Source: Spinacia oleracea
Lineage: Eukaryota > Streptophyta > Magnoliopsida > Caryophyllales > Amaranthaceae
Assembly (NCBI RefSeq): GCF_020520425.1
Contig: NC_079492.1
Location: forward strand, 103,141,157-103,205,156
DNA: 64,000 bases
Reading direction: 5' to 3'
Every line of letters begins with the position of its first letter. Position 1 is the first letter of the stretch. A program made the position numbers and the translations under genes. The notes beneath the pieces are model-generated. The model made no database searches and was not told the origin of the DNA. It saw only the letters and a program-made list of their open reading frames with translations. Positions 22,030 to 31,789 of this stretch are shown here, in pieces.

Positions 22030-22552
22030 CGTCCTTTGCTGCTACGATTTTCTGCACCAGGCATCAAACATCAAATCATACTATTCTCCGAAAATACGGG
22101 TATATACCTGTATCTCCAAACACAAACAGATGAGTGTTTCAAGAATACAAAGTCCGAAAAATACAACAATTAGGCGTTCGACTCCCAACGGACCCAAGCT
22201 CCAGGAAAGTCAGCCGAAATTTCAAAATCTTAAGAGCCAATAAAAAGCTCTTATCCCCAGTGAAGCACATCCCTAGCGGATCAATTCTGGGTATTCAAAA
22301 TTCAAAATTCAAGACTCAAGGTTTCAAAATTCAAAATTTTCGATGCCAAGCTCCGTCCTAAACCAAAGGCGGAAGAACCGTACAAGTACTAATCGGAGTC
22401 GTCACAACCACACGGAGGTAGACTCTATCCTTTTTTCTAACACTTGTTTTGTGCATGTACCGGCGTACAAAGAATGATCTTGATTGCAGAACATCTTGAC
22501 CGTTCTCCTTCCCAAGTCGAAAAATTTAACGTGCGCTTTCCTAACCGGACGC
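22030..22552. other. Element A 3' interior, noncoding
   Basis: No ORF with a recognisable domain. AT-rich and attcaaaattcaaga-type repeats occur at 22295-22345. It separates the PMD gene's promoter from the polypurine tract. Confidence 0.5.
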
Positions 22553-22572
22553 TCAGTCAAAGTGGGGGTTTC
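22553..22572 (+). other. Polypurine tract of element A
   Basis: AGTCAAAGTGGGGGTTTC immediately before TGTAGACACC of the 3' LTR. It is the plus-strand primer site and fixes the element's orientation as plus, opposite to both genes inside it. Confidence 0.75.
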
Positions 22573-24692
22573 TGTAGACACCTAAATCGTGTCTGCCCAT
22601 AGGGATGATGACGATACCATTATCCTTATAAGGCGGTTGGAGAAACTCCGTGCGGAAGTCCCAATTGCTAAGAACATTTCCAAAATCCAAGAGCCAAAAT
22701 CCAATCCCTGAGGCCGTTCCCATTCCGGAACTCGGAACATAATACAATTTCCAAAAATCAATTTCAAAATCCAAGTACAATCTCACCCAATGGACTATCC
22801 CATTGGTTTTACAAGGCCTTTTCCAGTCAAAATGACACTAAGCAATCCAAATTCGGGCGCCGACCCACAAAACCGAGCAAGCCGGGCCACATCCCGTAAA
22901 ACCGAATTCAAAAACCCAAAACGGCTTGTTTTTAGATGCAAACCAAGCCTTAATCATCAAGAAAACACTACATGCCAACTTCGTACAATTCGTACAAAGG
23001 TACACCATTACAAGCCAAAAGCAAGGACGACATCTTTCGTCCTTGTTTGGCAGGTTCTGCGCCACGTCAGCAGCGCCTGACGCTGGCAGCTGCGCTGGAG
23101 GATGGCGTGAGCTGGCGTTTAGCAGCAAATTTTCCTATTTAAACCCCTAATTCTGAGCATTATGAGGAGGCAAAATCGAAAACACAACGTCGTAATACAA
23201 AAATTGCCACTCAAATCAAAATGCAAAAATCCTCCAAAATCACATATAATTTCCAAGTTCTAAGCAATTGGGAGCTCTAAAAGGAATTCTTGCCTAAACC
23301 TAACTAGGTAATTCCGAATCCCAACCCTAATCTATCATGTTTCCTTGATTTTCTCTTTTAAAAATGATTAGTAAGTTGGCACTTTTAATCTTAAAAGTGT
23401 CACTTACAACAATCATACATTTCTTACAAAATCCAAACTTTATGTGATACAAAAATGCAAACTTTTAAGATTCAATGATGTTCAAGGTTGTTTGTAATCA
23501 CTTCCTTGAACTAGAATCATCTTCAAAAACATGGAGTAATCAAAGATGATGCCTTTCTAATGTTTAAAGGTTTAATCTTTGATATTCAAGACTCCACTTT
23601 TCAAATTTCAAGTTCAAGTTTCAAGATCCAATAATGTTTAGGGTTGTTTGTAATCACTTCCCTAAACTAGGATCATTTCAAAATAAGAGCATATCAAAGA
23701 TCAAACCTTTTCAACATTAAAAGGTCCAATATTTGAGATTCAAGACTCTTAAGTTCAATATTTCAAGTTCAAGTTCAATATTTCAAAGTTCAACATTTCA
23801 AGTTCAATATTTCAAGTCCAATATTTCAAGATTCAAACTTTTCAAGTTCAAGTTCTATGTTCAAAATCCAAGACACTTTAGGTCGAGAAACTTGACCTAA
23901 AGTAGATATTTTTGCTTTGAATCCGTGTCGGGCGCACTTATTCTTAAGGAGTCGCTTGGCATTCGGATCTCATGTGCTAAAATTCAAGTTCAATACCGCA
24001 CTTTCAATTATGCAAGTCCAATACCGCACTTTCAATTATGCAAGTCCAATACTGCACTTTCAATTATGCAATTTCAATTCCGCACTTTTAATTATGCAAT
24101 TTCAATTCCGCACTTTCAATTATGCAATTTCAATTCCGCAACTTTACTTGCCTAGTCCTTATAGGCAATGTGGTTTCACCTCCTAGTCCATTTCTAGGTG
24201 GTCTTGTACTTTACTAATTTTACACCTATTTTCCATTGTGATTTTGCTTTACTTGTTTATTTCTTTCATCACCTCACATGCTAAATACAACAAATACAAG
24301 GTTACACCACGCTTAACAAAGATAATTTCTTGGACAAACCGATCTTAGGTTCCCTTAAATTAACTTTAAAGCAAAGTGGTCACAATACAAAGTAGAAATT
24401 CTATTTGTTCTAGATTCAAACCCACATAGTCTAAACTACGGTATTTTCGAAAATGTTGTGCCACGCATTTGAATTATTTTTAAAGTTCGCGGAATAAGCA
24501 TCTCGTTCCCTTGCCCGGACCTCACCCATCCGTTTCTAAGATTCAATGCCTTATTCTAACAGAGTCACTTTTTGGTATTTCCAAACGAGACCCTAAATAA
24601 TGTTTGGTGGCGACTCCTTCAAAATACAAAGATACAAAGGTTCTAAAACTGCCCCCTTAAGAAGGGAAAAAGCAACGAAAATACCCCCTACA
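22573..24692 (+). mobile_element. 3' LTR of element A (complete)
   Basis: About 2.12 kb, TGTAGACACC to CCCTACA. It includes the 28-bp tandem array at 23983-24143 and the U5 end (24413-24692) missing from the 5' copy, with tttggtggcgactcc near 24600. Followed by the duplicated target ACAGT at 24693-24697. Confidence 0.85.
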
Positions 24693-24697
24693 ACAGT
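24693..24697. repeat. Target-site duplication, right copy (ACAGT)
   Basis: Same pentamer as 6665-6669, directly after the CA of the 3' LTR. Confidence 0.8.
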
Positions 24698-25545
24698 GAC
24701 TGACTGACATCACCCTGGAACCCGTATATCCATTTTTAGTAACTCCATTTATAGTAAATACCATATTAACCTGCTACCTAAAATAACAGTCGTATACGAT
24801 AGATTTTCAAGTGATTGCGTTGCATTATAATTGATCCTTAAAGATAAGAGTTGTACTCCAACTAATATCATTAAAGAGATAAAACCGTGAATGAGATAGA
24901 AATTCGGAATAAAATCGAAAAAACCTGGAAACGTGTGGACAGAAAACACCAGCGCTAGCAAATTCTAGCGCGTGGCCTGTATGCGCCACATATTTCAAGT
25001 GCACCAATACCAACGTCATTTTATTCTGACGCTACAGTTTGGTTCTTAGCCAATCACGGCACGGGTAGAAATTCTGAAATAGTTGTCAATGAGTCAGCAG
25101 GTTATAAATTTGGCACGTTATTATACGCCCTACATGTGAGGGGTTCGAAAAATAGAATGAGCGTACTTTTCCTAAGAAAATGGCTCGATCGACCTTCCCA
25201 TCAGGATGTGGCAATAATATTAAGTATAATCTGAACTAACTATGGGCATTAACCTCTTTTTACTAGTGTTTAGGAGTCGCAATTCAGTTTTACAGCTACA
25301 ATGAAGAAAACTGACAAAATCCGGTTATCGTGATATGCCCAAAAGGCGAACATATTTGATCACAACGGCCATAGGTTCCCTTGCGATCCTTGTTATGAAG
25401 ATCGCTCAACGTACATCCAGCGGAGTAGAGATTGAGTGTTCAGGGACGTTTAGTTATACGAGGAGTGCCCAACATTAGCCCACGCAGCGGTCCTTACTAG
25501 TTCAATGTGATGACGAAAGGAACATGCGTTAGACTACAAATTTCT
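24698..25545 (+). mobile_element. Family-B LTR sequence continuing beyond element A, partly inverted
   Basis: 24698-25130 continues the LTR begun at 6567 and parallels 2480-3000 in the same direction, including a palindrome GCGCTAG/CTAGCGC at 24952-24971 and a TATA-like ttataaattt near 25105. From about 25150 to 25545 the text parallels 3467-3830 only as its reverse complement (ctactccgctggatgta against tacatccagcggagtag). One of the two copies has therefore been rearranged. Confidence 0.6.
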
Positions 25546-26514
25546 GGAATTTTCACGGTGCTCTGCAATTATTTTTGGCATTTTCATGGTTTATCTTTGT
25601 ATCTGGTTTTTTGAAACCCCTTTACTCTGTTTTCATGATTATTTTGGATGTTTTTTTCCTTAATTTTTATAATATTTAGGTTGAACCGATTTTCATTGTT
25701 TTAGTTTCCGGGAATAATAATTACTAGGTTTGCTGTTGATTTTTGCTGCCATTTCTTCATGGTTGGTTTCTAGGTTTCATTGGGTTTTGTGTTTATTTGT
25801 TTTTTTTAAAAAAAACCCTTACTCTATTTTTATGATTATTTTGTGTAAAAGTACGAAACCACCCACTAGGTATTAAAAGCAACAGGAAGTAAGAATTTAT
25901 CGTACAAGGCACGATAAAATCGATCACTAAACAACTTGATTCCTGGAAGAAATTTTATGGTGTATTCAGGAGTTGCAATGTGATTGGTGATTAGCATTTT
26001 ACATTTTTAAGTGCTGTGAAAATAATTTCACATAGGATTCGTTTACTTATTACTCCTATACTTTATACAGTTTATTGTTCTCATTCCAATTATATAGGAT
26101 ATGTACTACACGTTGTATTTGGTTTATATGTGGTTCATGATTTTATTTTGATTCATAGTTATATTGTTTGGAAAGAAGTTGGATTATTGGTCACGTACTA
26201 CTTATTTTTGCAATTAATATTAACGTAGAATTTCCTTATTTTCAGATTTTTAGGAGGGTTATTTGAACAATAGTTGGAGCAGTTGACAAAGAAGGAATTG
26301 TGTTATTCAAAGAGAGGTGTTTTTCCTTATTTGAAATAATATATGTTGATCATTAGTTTACATCCGTTATAATCAATTAAAATCGTATAAGTCTAACGTT
26401 TTTTTAATAAACTCATTTCTTATTATGTTAATGTCACGTCACTTAAGTAAATTTTATCTTCTTATAATAACGTATATAAGAAATTTTATTTTCAAGTCAA
26501 AGCTACTTAAACAA
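25546..26514. other. T-rich intergenic or intron-like DNA
   Basis: T-rich with two loosely repeated blocks (ctctgttttcatgattattttgg near 25625 and ctctatttttatgattattttgtg near 25832). It resembles plant intron sequence. No ORF with a recognisable domain; short frames around 26016-26228 are hydrophobic by composition only. Confidence 0.4.
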
Positions 26515-27750
26515 CAAGTATATGCCAGTCATCTTAACTAATAAATTTTATACAGATGTTATTGGATTGGTTATTTATGTGTCCCAACCATATGATGTTA
26601 AAGGCGTGAGGGGCGAGTATTCAAGGAGGAAGTATTTTTGGATATCTGATATGTGCTTGCAAATGCATATCATAGCAAAAGACAAAATAGGAAAAATACA
26701 AAAAAAAAAAAAAATTGAATGGTAATTTTTTATACAAAAATGGTACCTTTATTTTTCACATGAATGGTACTTTTTTTTTTTACATGAATGGTACTTCCTT
26801 TTTTGTCTTTTAGCTGATATGTGTGTTGCCATACATATCTGATATCCGAAAAAACGATCCCAGTATTCAATTGGGATGTCTTGCTATGTAACACAAAGTA
26901 AGACTCTCATTCCATATGATTTGTATTACTTTTACATTGTTAAATTGACTATATAAATTTGTAATAATATTTGTTTGTGCAGCATGGAAACAATAAGATT
27001 AACTTTATGAGAAATTTTTCTCACAATCAAGGTGGCTTTTTATTCCACGGGCTTAATTAGGATCATGTATTAGGTGCATCTTTGGTAACAGTTGACCCCT
27101 ATTATGGTAAAAATCCTAATAAAATATATGGTTGACTTAATTATATTGCAATAACTTAAAATTTTACCTGTAATTAATTTGTATATTTGTTGTAGAGGAG
27201 CATGTCTTTCGATTGTTGGACGTAGTATACTCTTTATTGATTCAGATATCAATGAAACTGATGATATTCATGGATGGTAAGTCTTAAATATTTCAAACAA
27301 ACTAGGAATATTATGTTACAAGTAATAATTTTTCATATTCAATTCGCATAGGTTTGCCGATGATGGTTATGTGCGAAAGCATATAACCTGGACCCAAACA
27401 TTAGCAAATGACATCTTCCAGATGGAAATCTTGTTTAATGCCAGAAGAATCAAGTTACACCAATACTCACCATTTCCTATTGTATGCTATTATTACATAT
27501 ATATATTTTAGAAAAAAAAGTGATTATTGTTTTGAACTTTAATAATTACATATATGATCATCTCAGGTGAAATACTTTCGAGTACTAGCAAGGATACTAG
27601 ATATTGATTCTTCAGAGCCTATTTGGTATGAATCATGTGTTGGACACTCAAAGAGAGTCGATCTATTCTCACATTGTGACCCCCCTTTAGTAAGTCGGGT
27701 AATTATACTCTTTCCACATAAACTTTGTAAGAAACTACAAACATTGTAAT
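26515..27750 (+). pseudogene. Decayed RPA-like (OB-fold) gene fragments
   Basis: Separate plus-strand pieces in different frames. The first (26522-26690) reads FYTDVIGLVIYVSQPYDVKG, resembling the F-x-D-V-I-G-V-V strand of an RPA70-type OB fold, as in DUF223/RPA-like proteins carried by plant Helitrons. Pieces at 27190-27285 and 27355-27480 (ACLSIVGRSILFID, ITWTQTLANDIFQMEILFNA) I cannot assign. The last (27567-27690) reads YFRVLARILDID, then PIWYESCVGHSKRV, like the WYxxCxxC-KKV zinc segment of RPA, with one cysteine changed. RPA binds single-stranded DNA in replication and repair. Stops and AT-rich gaps between the pieces could be introns or decay. The RPA reading is tentative. Confidence 0.35.
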
Positions 27751-28561
27751 ATTTGTGTTATATTCATAATAACAATGAAGAGTAAACATAAGAATTATTG
27801 ATCACCCAAGTGCAATGCGTGTTACACTTTTTGGACAACATGCGTAGATGATCATCCGTCTTAAAGTTTCGGATATTAAATAATTTGAAAATCATCTAAC
27901 TACAATTATAAATTTCTGCCAATACATTGTATTTGGATTACAACATATATTGACCGAAACATTTATTCATAATCAGGAGGACCATTTGAAAGAGCGTTTG
28001 ATGAATTTGTTCACTTTCATACTACATGTTCTCAAGCTAAAGAGTGATGATATCATAGTTGCATCGGTTTTGTGAGTGGGATGAGAAGAAAACATCTACT
28101 ATTTGTGGAAGCAAAACGACGAAAATGTTAAATTATTCAAATAGGAGTATATGGTTTTATGATGTTTTATTTATAATTATTATCAATTCAAAATTGACTA
28201 CATACCTTTATTTTTATTTGCAACCCTCTATATATTTGTGCTTATACACGGGCACATTCTAATCTCTATTATATATATAAGGGAAGAGTTGGGGGTAATT
28301 TCGTAATCACACTTTTGGTGTCCCCTATAGAAAAGACAACAATACCCTCAGTTAATTCACAATTTAATTAATTAATGCCCCTACTAATTACAAAGTTTAA
28401 TTACTACTCCATTAATTATAAAAGGCAACACAAAGGGCAAAAGAGAGTGTTTAAGACTTTAAATTGATAATCAATCTCTTATAGTTACGTTAAATTATTA
28501 AAAACATTGGTGGGAAGTTAATTATGGAATTATTATCGTTTCGTTTTTTAAGGGGGAGTAC
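27751..28561. other. AT-rich spacer with a weak Helitron-like start
   Basis: No coding signal. At 28263 the text tctctattatatatataag preceded by A resembles the TC-initiated 5' end of plant Helitrons, but no matching CTAG/CTRR hairpin end was found. Confidence 0.25.
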
Positions 28562-29488
28562 TATACGCAACCTGATTTTACTTGGCGCAACCCTTTTTAC
28601 TTTCATTTTTTTCATTCTAAAAAAACTCTACCCTCACTTTTATATTTTCTCTCAACCTTTTTTGATATTATTTTGGTTCAAATAAATTTGATTTTTTTTT
28701 TAGTTTCATGTGTATCTAATCAAATTAAAATAAATATTTAGATTGCAATAGACGATATTTTTTACTTGAAATTGAGGTAATTTTTATTTTTTTCCTGTTT
28801 TTTCGAGTCTTTTCATACAACTTGTATGAAATTAACACTTCCATTTTGTAAGGATTGAACAAAGTACAGATTGAACAAAATATAATTAACCATTTCGTAC
28901 AGATTGAACATAACAGAACTAAAATTCCGTATAAATTGAACAATATATGATTCCATTAAAAATTGAACACAACATAAATAAGTTATATCATCACTACTAA
29001 TGTCTAACGAACAACCACTACATGACAAGTCGACATCTGTTTCACTATAGACAATTGAAAGAACTAGTATCATCATTTTGTTTAATTTGTACGGAATACT
29101 TAGTTCTGTTATGTTCAATCTGTATGAAATAGTTAATTATATTTTGTTCAATCTGTAAGAAATAGTTAATTATATTATGTTCAATATGTACAAAATAGAA
29201 GTATTTATTTCATACCAATTGCATGAAAAGGCTAAAAAAATAGGAAAAAACAAAAATCACCTCAATTCCAAGGTCTTCCAAGACAAAACTATTGTCTGCT
29301 TCAATCAAAATATGTATTCTAATTTGATTAGATACACGTGACCCTAACAAAAAAATCAAATGTTTTTGAACCAAAATAATATCAAAAAATATTGAGAGAA
29401 AATAGTAAAAGTGAGGGTTAGAGTTTTTTTAGAAAGAAAAAATGAAAGTAAAAAGGGTTGTGTCAAGTGAAAACAGGCTGCGTTTAGC
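28562..29488. mobile_element. Foldback/MITE element with ~370-bp inverted arms
   Basis: 28562-28935 (starting near ACGCAACCTGATTTTACTTG) is answered in reverse complement by 29095-29488 (ending AAACAGGCTGCGT). Shared words in order: GGCGCAACCC/GTGTCAAG variants, ctttcattttttt, actctaccctcactttt, attttggttcaaa, attgaacaaaatataatta and ttgaacataacagaact. The central 160 bp are unique. It has no ORF of its own. Arm length and gcaacc termini suggest a Mutator-like MITE, but I could not settle a target duplication. Confidence 0.7.
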
Positions 29489-29998
29489 AACCTTGTTTTA
29501 GTTTTCAATTTATGCATCATTTGCGTTAGTTTTCAAACTATGATCATGGATAATTGTCTCAACAAATTTGGTGGATTTCAATCTATAGTTTCGGTTTTTA
29601 AGTTTTCAACTTATGCCTTTTGTTGCTATAGATCTTTCATACCATTTTCTTAACTATTCGATTAGTTACGAAGTCTTGAAATAGGTATTAACAAATTGGT
29701 TAAGATGCTTTAAAAAGAAGAAAAAATCATTTTACAATAGTAAATAATATTTTTTCAATATCGGCCTACATGCATTCTAAAAATCCACGCACGCATCGTG
29801 TACATAAAAAACTAGTTATTATAAAATGAAAGACGAGCAGGGTCAAGTGGATGATGGATTGGTAACCGTCACTCAAAACTGGCTTGTTACCATAACTCGA
29901 AGTTGACTAGGAACCATCATCCATCTATTATGCATTTATGCATATAACTCGAAGTATTTTAAATGGTTTGATTAATTCACTTGAGATTGCCATCCCTA
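29489..29998. other. Spacer between foldback element and MITE
   Basis: AT-rich, no ORF. A weak hairpin (ggatgatgg...ccatcatcc, 29847-29921) is present. Nothing else recognised. Confidence 0.4.
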
Positions 29999-30297
29999 CT
30001 ACTGCATATTCTCTCTGTTCCATATTACTCGTTACACTTATTTTTGCACAAAGTTTTAGGTGATAATTGGTTGTTTGATTATTAATTGTTATTTTATTAA
30101 AAAAGTAGATGTGATAGGAGTTAGTGGAGTATTTTTTTAAAATTAAATGAGACAAAGTGTGGGGACAAAACTTTTTCTAGTTGGAAGAGAGAGACAGTAT
30201 AATAATTGTGGATATTTCCTAATTTAAAAATATAACAAGTAATCTGGGACGGATGAAAAAGGAAAGTGTAAAATGTAATTTAAAACGGAGGGAGTAC
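29999..30297. mobile_element. Stowaway-like MITE
   Basis: The right end reads AAACGGAGGGAGTA, the classic Stowaway terminus. The left end (tactgcatattctctctgtt then ccatattactcgttacac) is a decayed counterpart, and the right subterminal part in reverse complement has the same ttacttgtta-like word. About 300 bp, ending 33 bp before the MULE's left end. Confidence 0.55.
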
Positions 30298-30321
30298 TTA
30301 TTTGGATGATTATCCGTCTCT

Positions 30322-30330
30322 TAATACAAG
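30322..30330. repeat. MULE target-site duplication, left copy
   Basis: TAATACAAG here against TAATACAAT at 38939-38947, an 8-of-9 match. Nine bases is the usual duplication for Mutator-like elements. Confidence 0.6.
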
Positions 30331-30410
30331 TGTATCGCTATTCGACGTCCTAATCCGTTAAAAACGCCCGCGTATTTGACTTGAAAGGACAATTGTGCCC
30401 TTATAAAAAC
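30331..30410 (+). repeat. Left terminal inverted repeat of MULE
   Basis: Best-conserved core CGACGTCCTAATCCGTTAAA from 30343, then ACGCCC and, after a diverged stretch, CCCTTATAAAAAC. The outermost 12 bases match the other end poorly. Confidence 0.75.
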
Positions 30411-30913
30411 TACCCCCACATATTCACAATTTACCACAAATATTCACCCTCTATCTTTCTCGGTATCGGAATTTATGTTCCGGTAAAAATTCCGGGCACC
30501 ACCACCTCCCATCAGCACCACCCATCCCCACCACGAATTCCGGGCAGCCACCACCTCACATCACCACCACCCTCCCCTTCACCACACCCCTCCCCACCAC
30601 GAATCCCACCACCCTCCCCTTCACCACACCCCTCCCCGTGACTACTGCCACCACGTAGGCGGTTCTCCTCCACCTCCACCGTAATAGCCAGACACCATAA
30701 TAGCTCCTCCTCCACCGTAATAGCCAGACACCATCACCATCATTTTCCCCACCTCTCCACCACGAAGCGCGCCACCACCACAAGCAATACAAGGGTCGTT
30801 CACCCAAGGTCGACGACGCTCCTCCACCGTCGTGGTCGTCGGCAATGTGGGCACCACCGTCGTCGGAGGTATGAAATTCAAATTTTTTTTTTATTTTAGT
30901 GTAAACTACAGTG
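30411..30913. other. MULE left subterminal GC-rich tract
   Basis: Repeated caccaccac/cctccac words (30497-30870) give long but low-complexity open frames on both strands (Pro/His or Gly/Trp-rich). No domain. Likely untranslated or promoter-proximal sequence of the transposase gene. Confidence 0.5.
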
Positions 30914-31066
30914 CCTCCCAGGAATGGTAGGTGGCGACCATGGTGGCTCGCCCAGAAATGGCGGTACCCACCATGGCTCAGCCGCAGATCTGGAGTGGGT
31001 GAGCCATGGTGGGTGCCGCCATTTCTGGGCGAGCCACCATGGTTGCTGACTACCTTTCCTGGGCGG
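30914..31066. repeat. Large hairpin near the MULE left end
   Basis: Arms of about 67 bp (30914-30980 and 30998-31066) with the inner 42 bases matching at 40 positions, including GGTGGCTCGCCCAGAAATGG and its complement. The loop is about 17 bases around gcagatctgg. The arms carry the word CGCCCAGAAATGGCG shared with the right-hand hairpin. Confidence 0.8.
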
Positions 31067-31789
31067 CAGTTCATATTTTTTTTAAAAAAAATTGTTTTTA
31101 AATTTTAATTTTAATTTCATTATTGGAAAATAATTTATATATTCTGTAATTATTTTCAAAATTAAATAAAATTGTTAAATTATATCTTTGTAAAAATGTG
31201 AAAATTAAAAAAAAAAAATTGTTAAAATTATTTGTTAATATTTAAAAAAATTCTTTGAAAAAATCTGAAAATTATAAAAGTTAATATGTGTTAAAATATT
31301 ATTAAATGTTAATATGTGTTAACCTATTTTATATGTATGAAATATAATTAATTTAAAAATAAATGTTTAGTTATTAAATTTATTGACATGTTTAAATAAG
31401 TTAATTAAAATAATTGTTTAATTAATGACATGTTTATTTGTTAAATGTTAGTAAATTATATGTTTAATTATATAATGGCATAGAAAATAACTAAATGATA
31501 ATGTGTAATTAATAACGGCTTATAATATAACATTTTTAAATATGTGTAATTATATATTAAGTTATTTATTTTTGTAATTTAATTTCATGTGCAAAATGAA
31601 GAAAATGGTGTTTAAATTATGAATTCAATGTACGGTATATATAAAAATTGTTAGTTATGTTAGCGTATGAATGAATTAATTAGGTATTTAATATTTAAAA
31701 TCGAAAAATATTGTTAGTTATATAAGTGTGCGTGAATATCTAATTAGCAAAAAATTAAATGTGAATTTAATGTATAGTTTTTATAATAG
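31067..31789. other. AT-rich region upstream of transposase exon
   Basis: Over 80% A+T by eye, with runs such as attaaataagtt. It ends in an acceptor ttataatag at 31789. It is probably an intron or promoter region of the transposase gene; I could not find a convincing first exon. Confidence 0.45.

Larger units (their letters stand above)
6670..24692 (+). mobile_element. Element A: LTR retrotransposon with antisense PMD and DUF7745 genes
   Basis: Bounded by TGTAGACACC...CCCTACA and the perfect ACAGT duplication. The 3' LTR (22573-24692) is about 2.1 kb; the 5' LTR (6670-8508) is colinear with its first 1.84 kb, then breaks, so the last ~280 bp and the primer-binding site are lost. A polypurine tract precedes the 3' LTR. 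Without element C (9061-16873) the interior is about 6 kb and shows no gag, protease, reverse transcriptase, RNase H or integrase. It contains two minus-strand gene relics with their own TATA boxes. It is therefore a large non-autonomous derivative. By LTR length, GTGGGGG-type tract and long interior, a Tat-like parent is plausible but not shown. Confidence 0.8.

Noticed and set aside
28263..28290. Second Helitron-like start
   Set aside because: Only a short TC-TATATA word, common in AT-rich DNA; no matching 3' end.
30331..30342. Outermost 12 bases as part of a perfect MULE TIR
   Set aside because: They match the other end poorly; they are kept as element ends only because the target duplication lies just outside.
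30381..31108. Pro/His-rich and Gly/Trp-rich ORFs of up to 172 codons at the MULE left end
   Set aside because: Low-complexity CCACC repeats and a hairpin; no domain, and the opposite strand is equally open.
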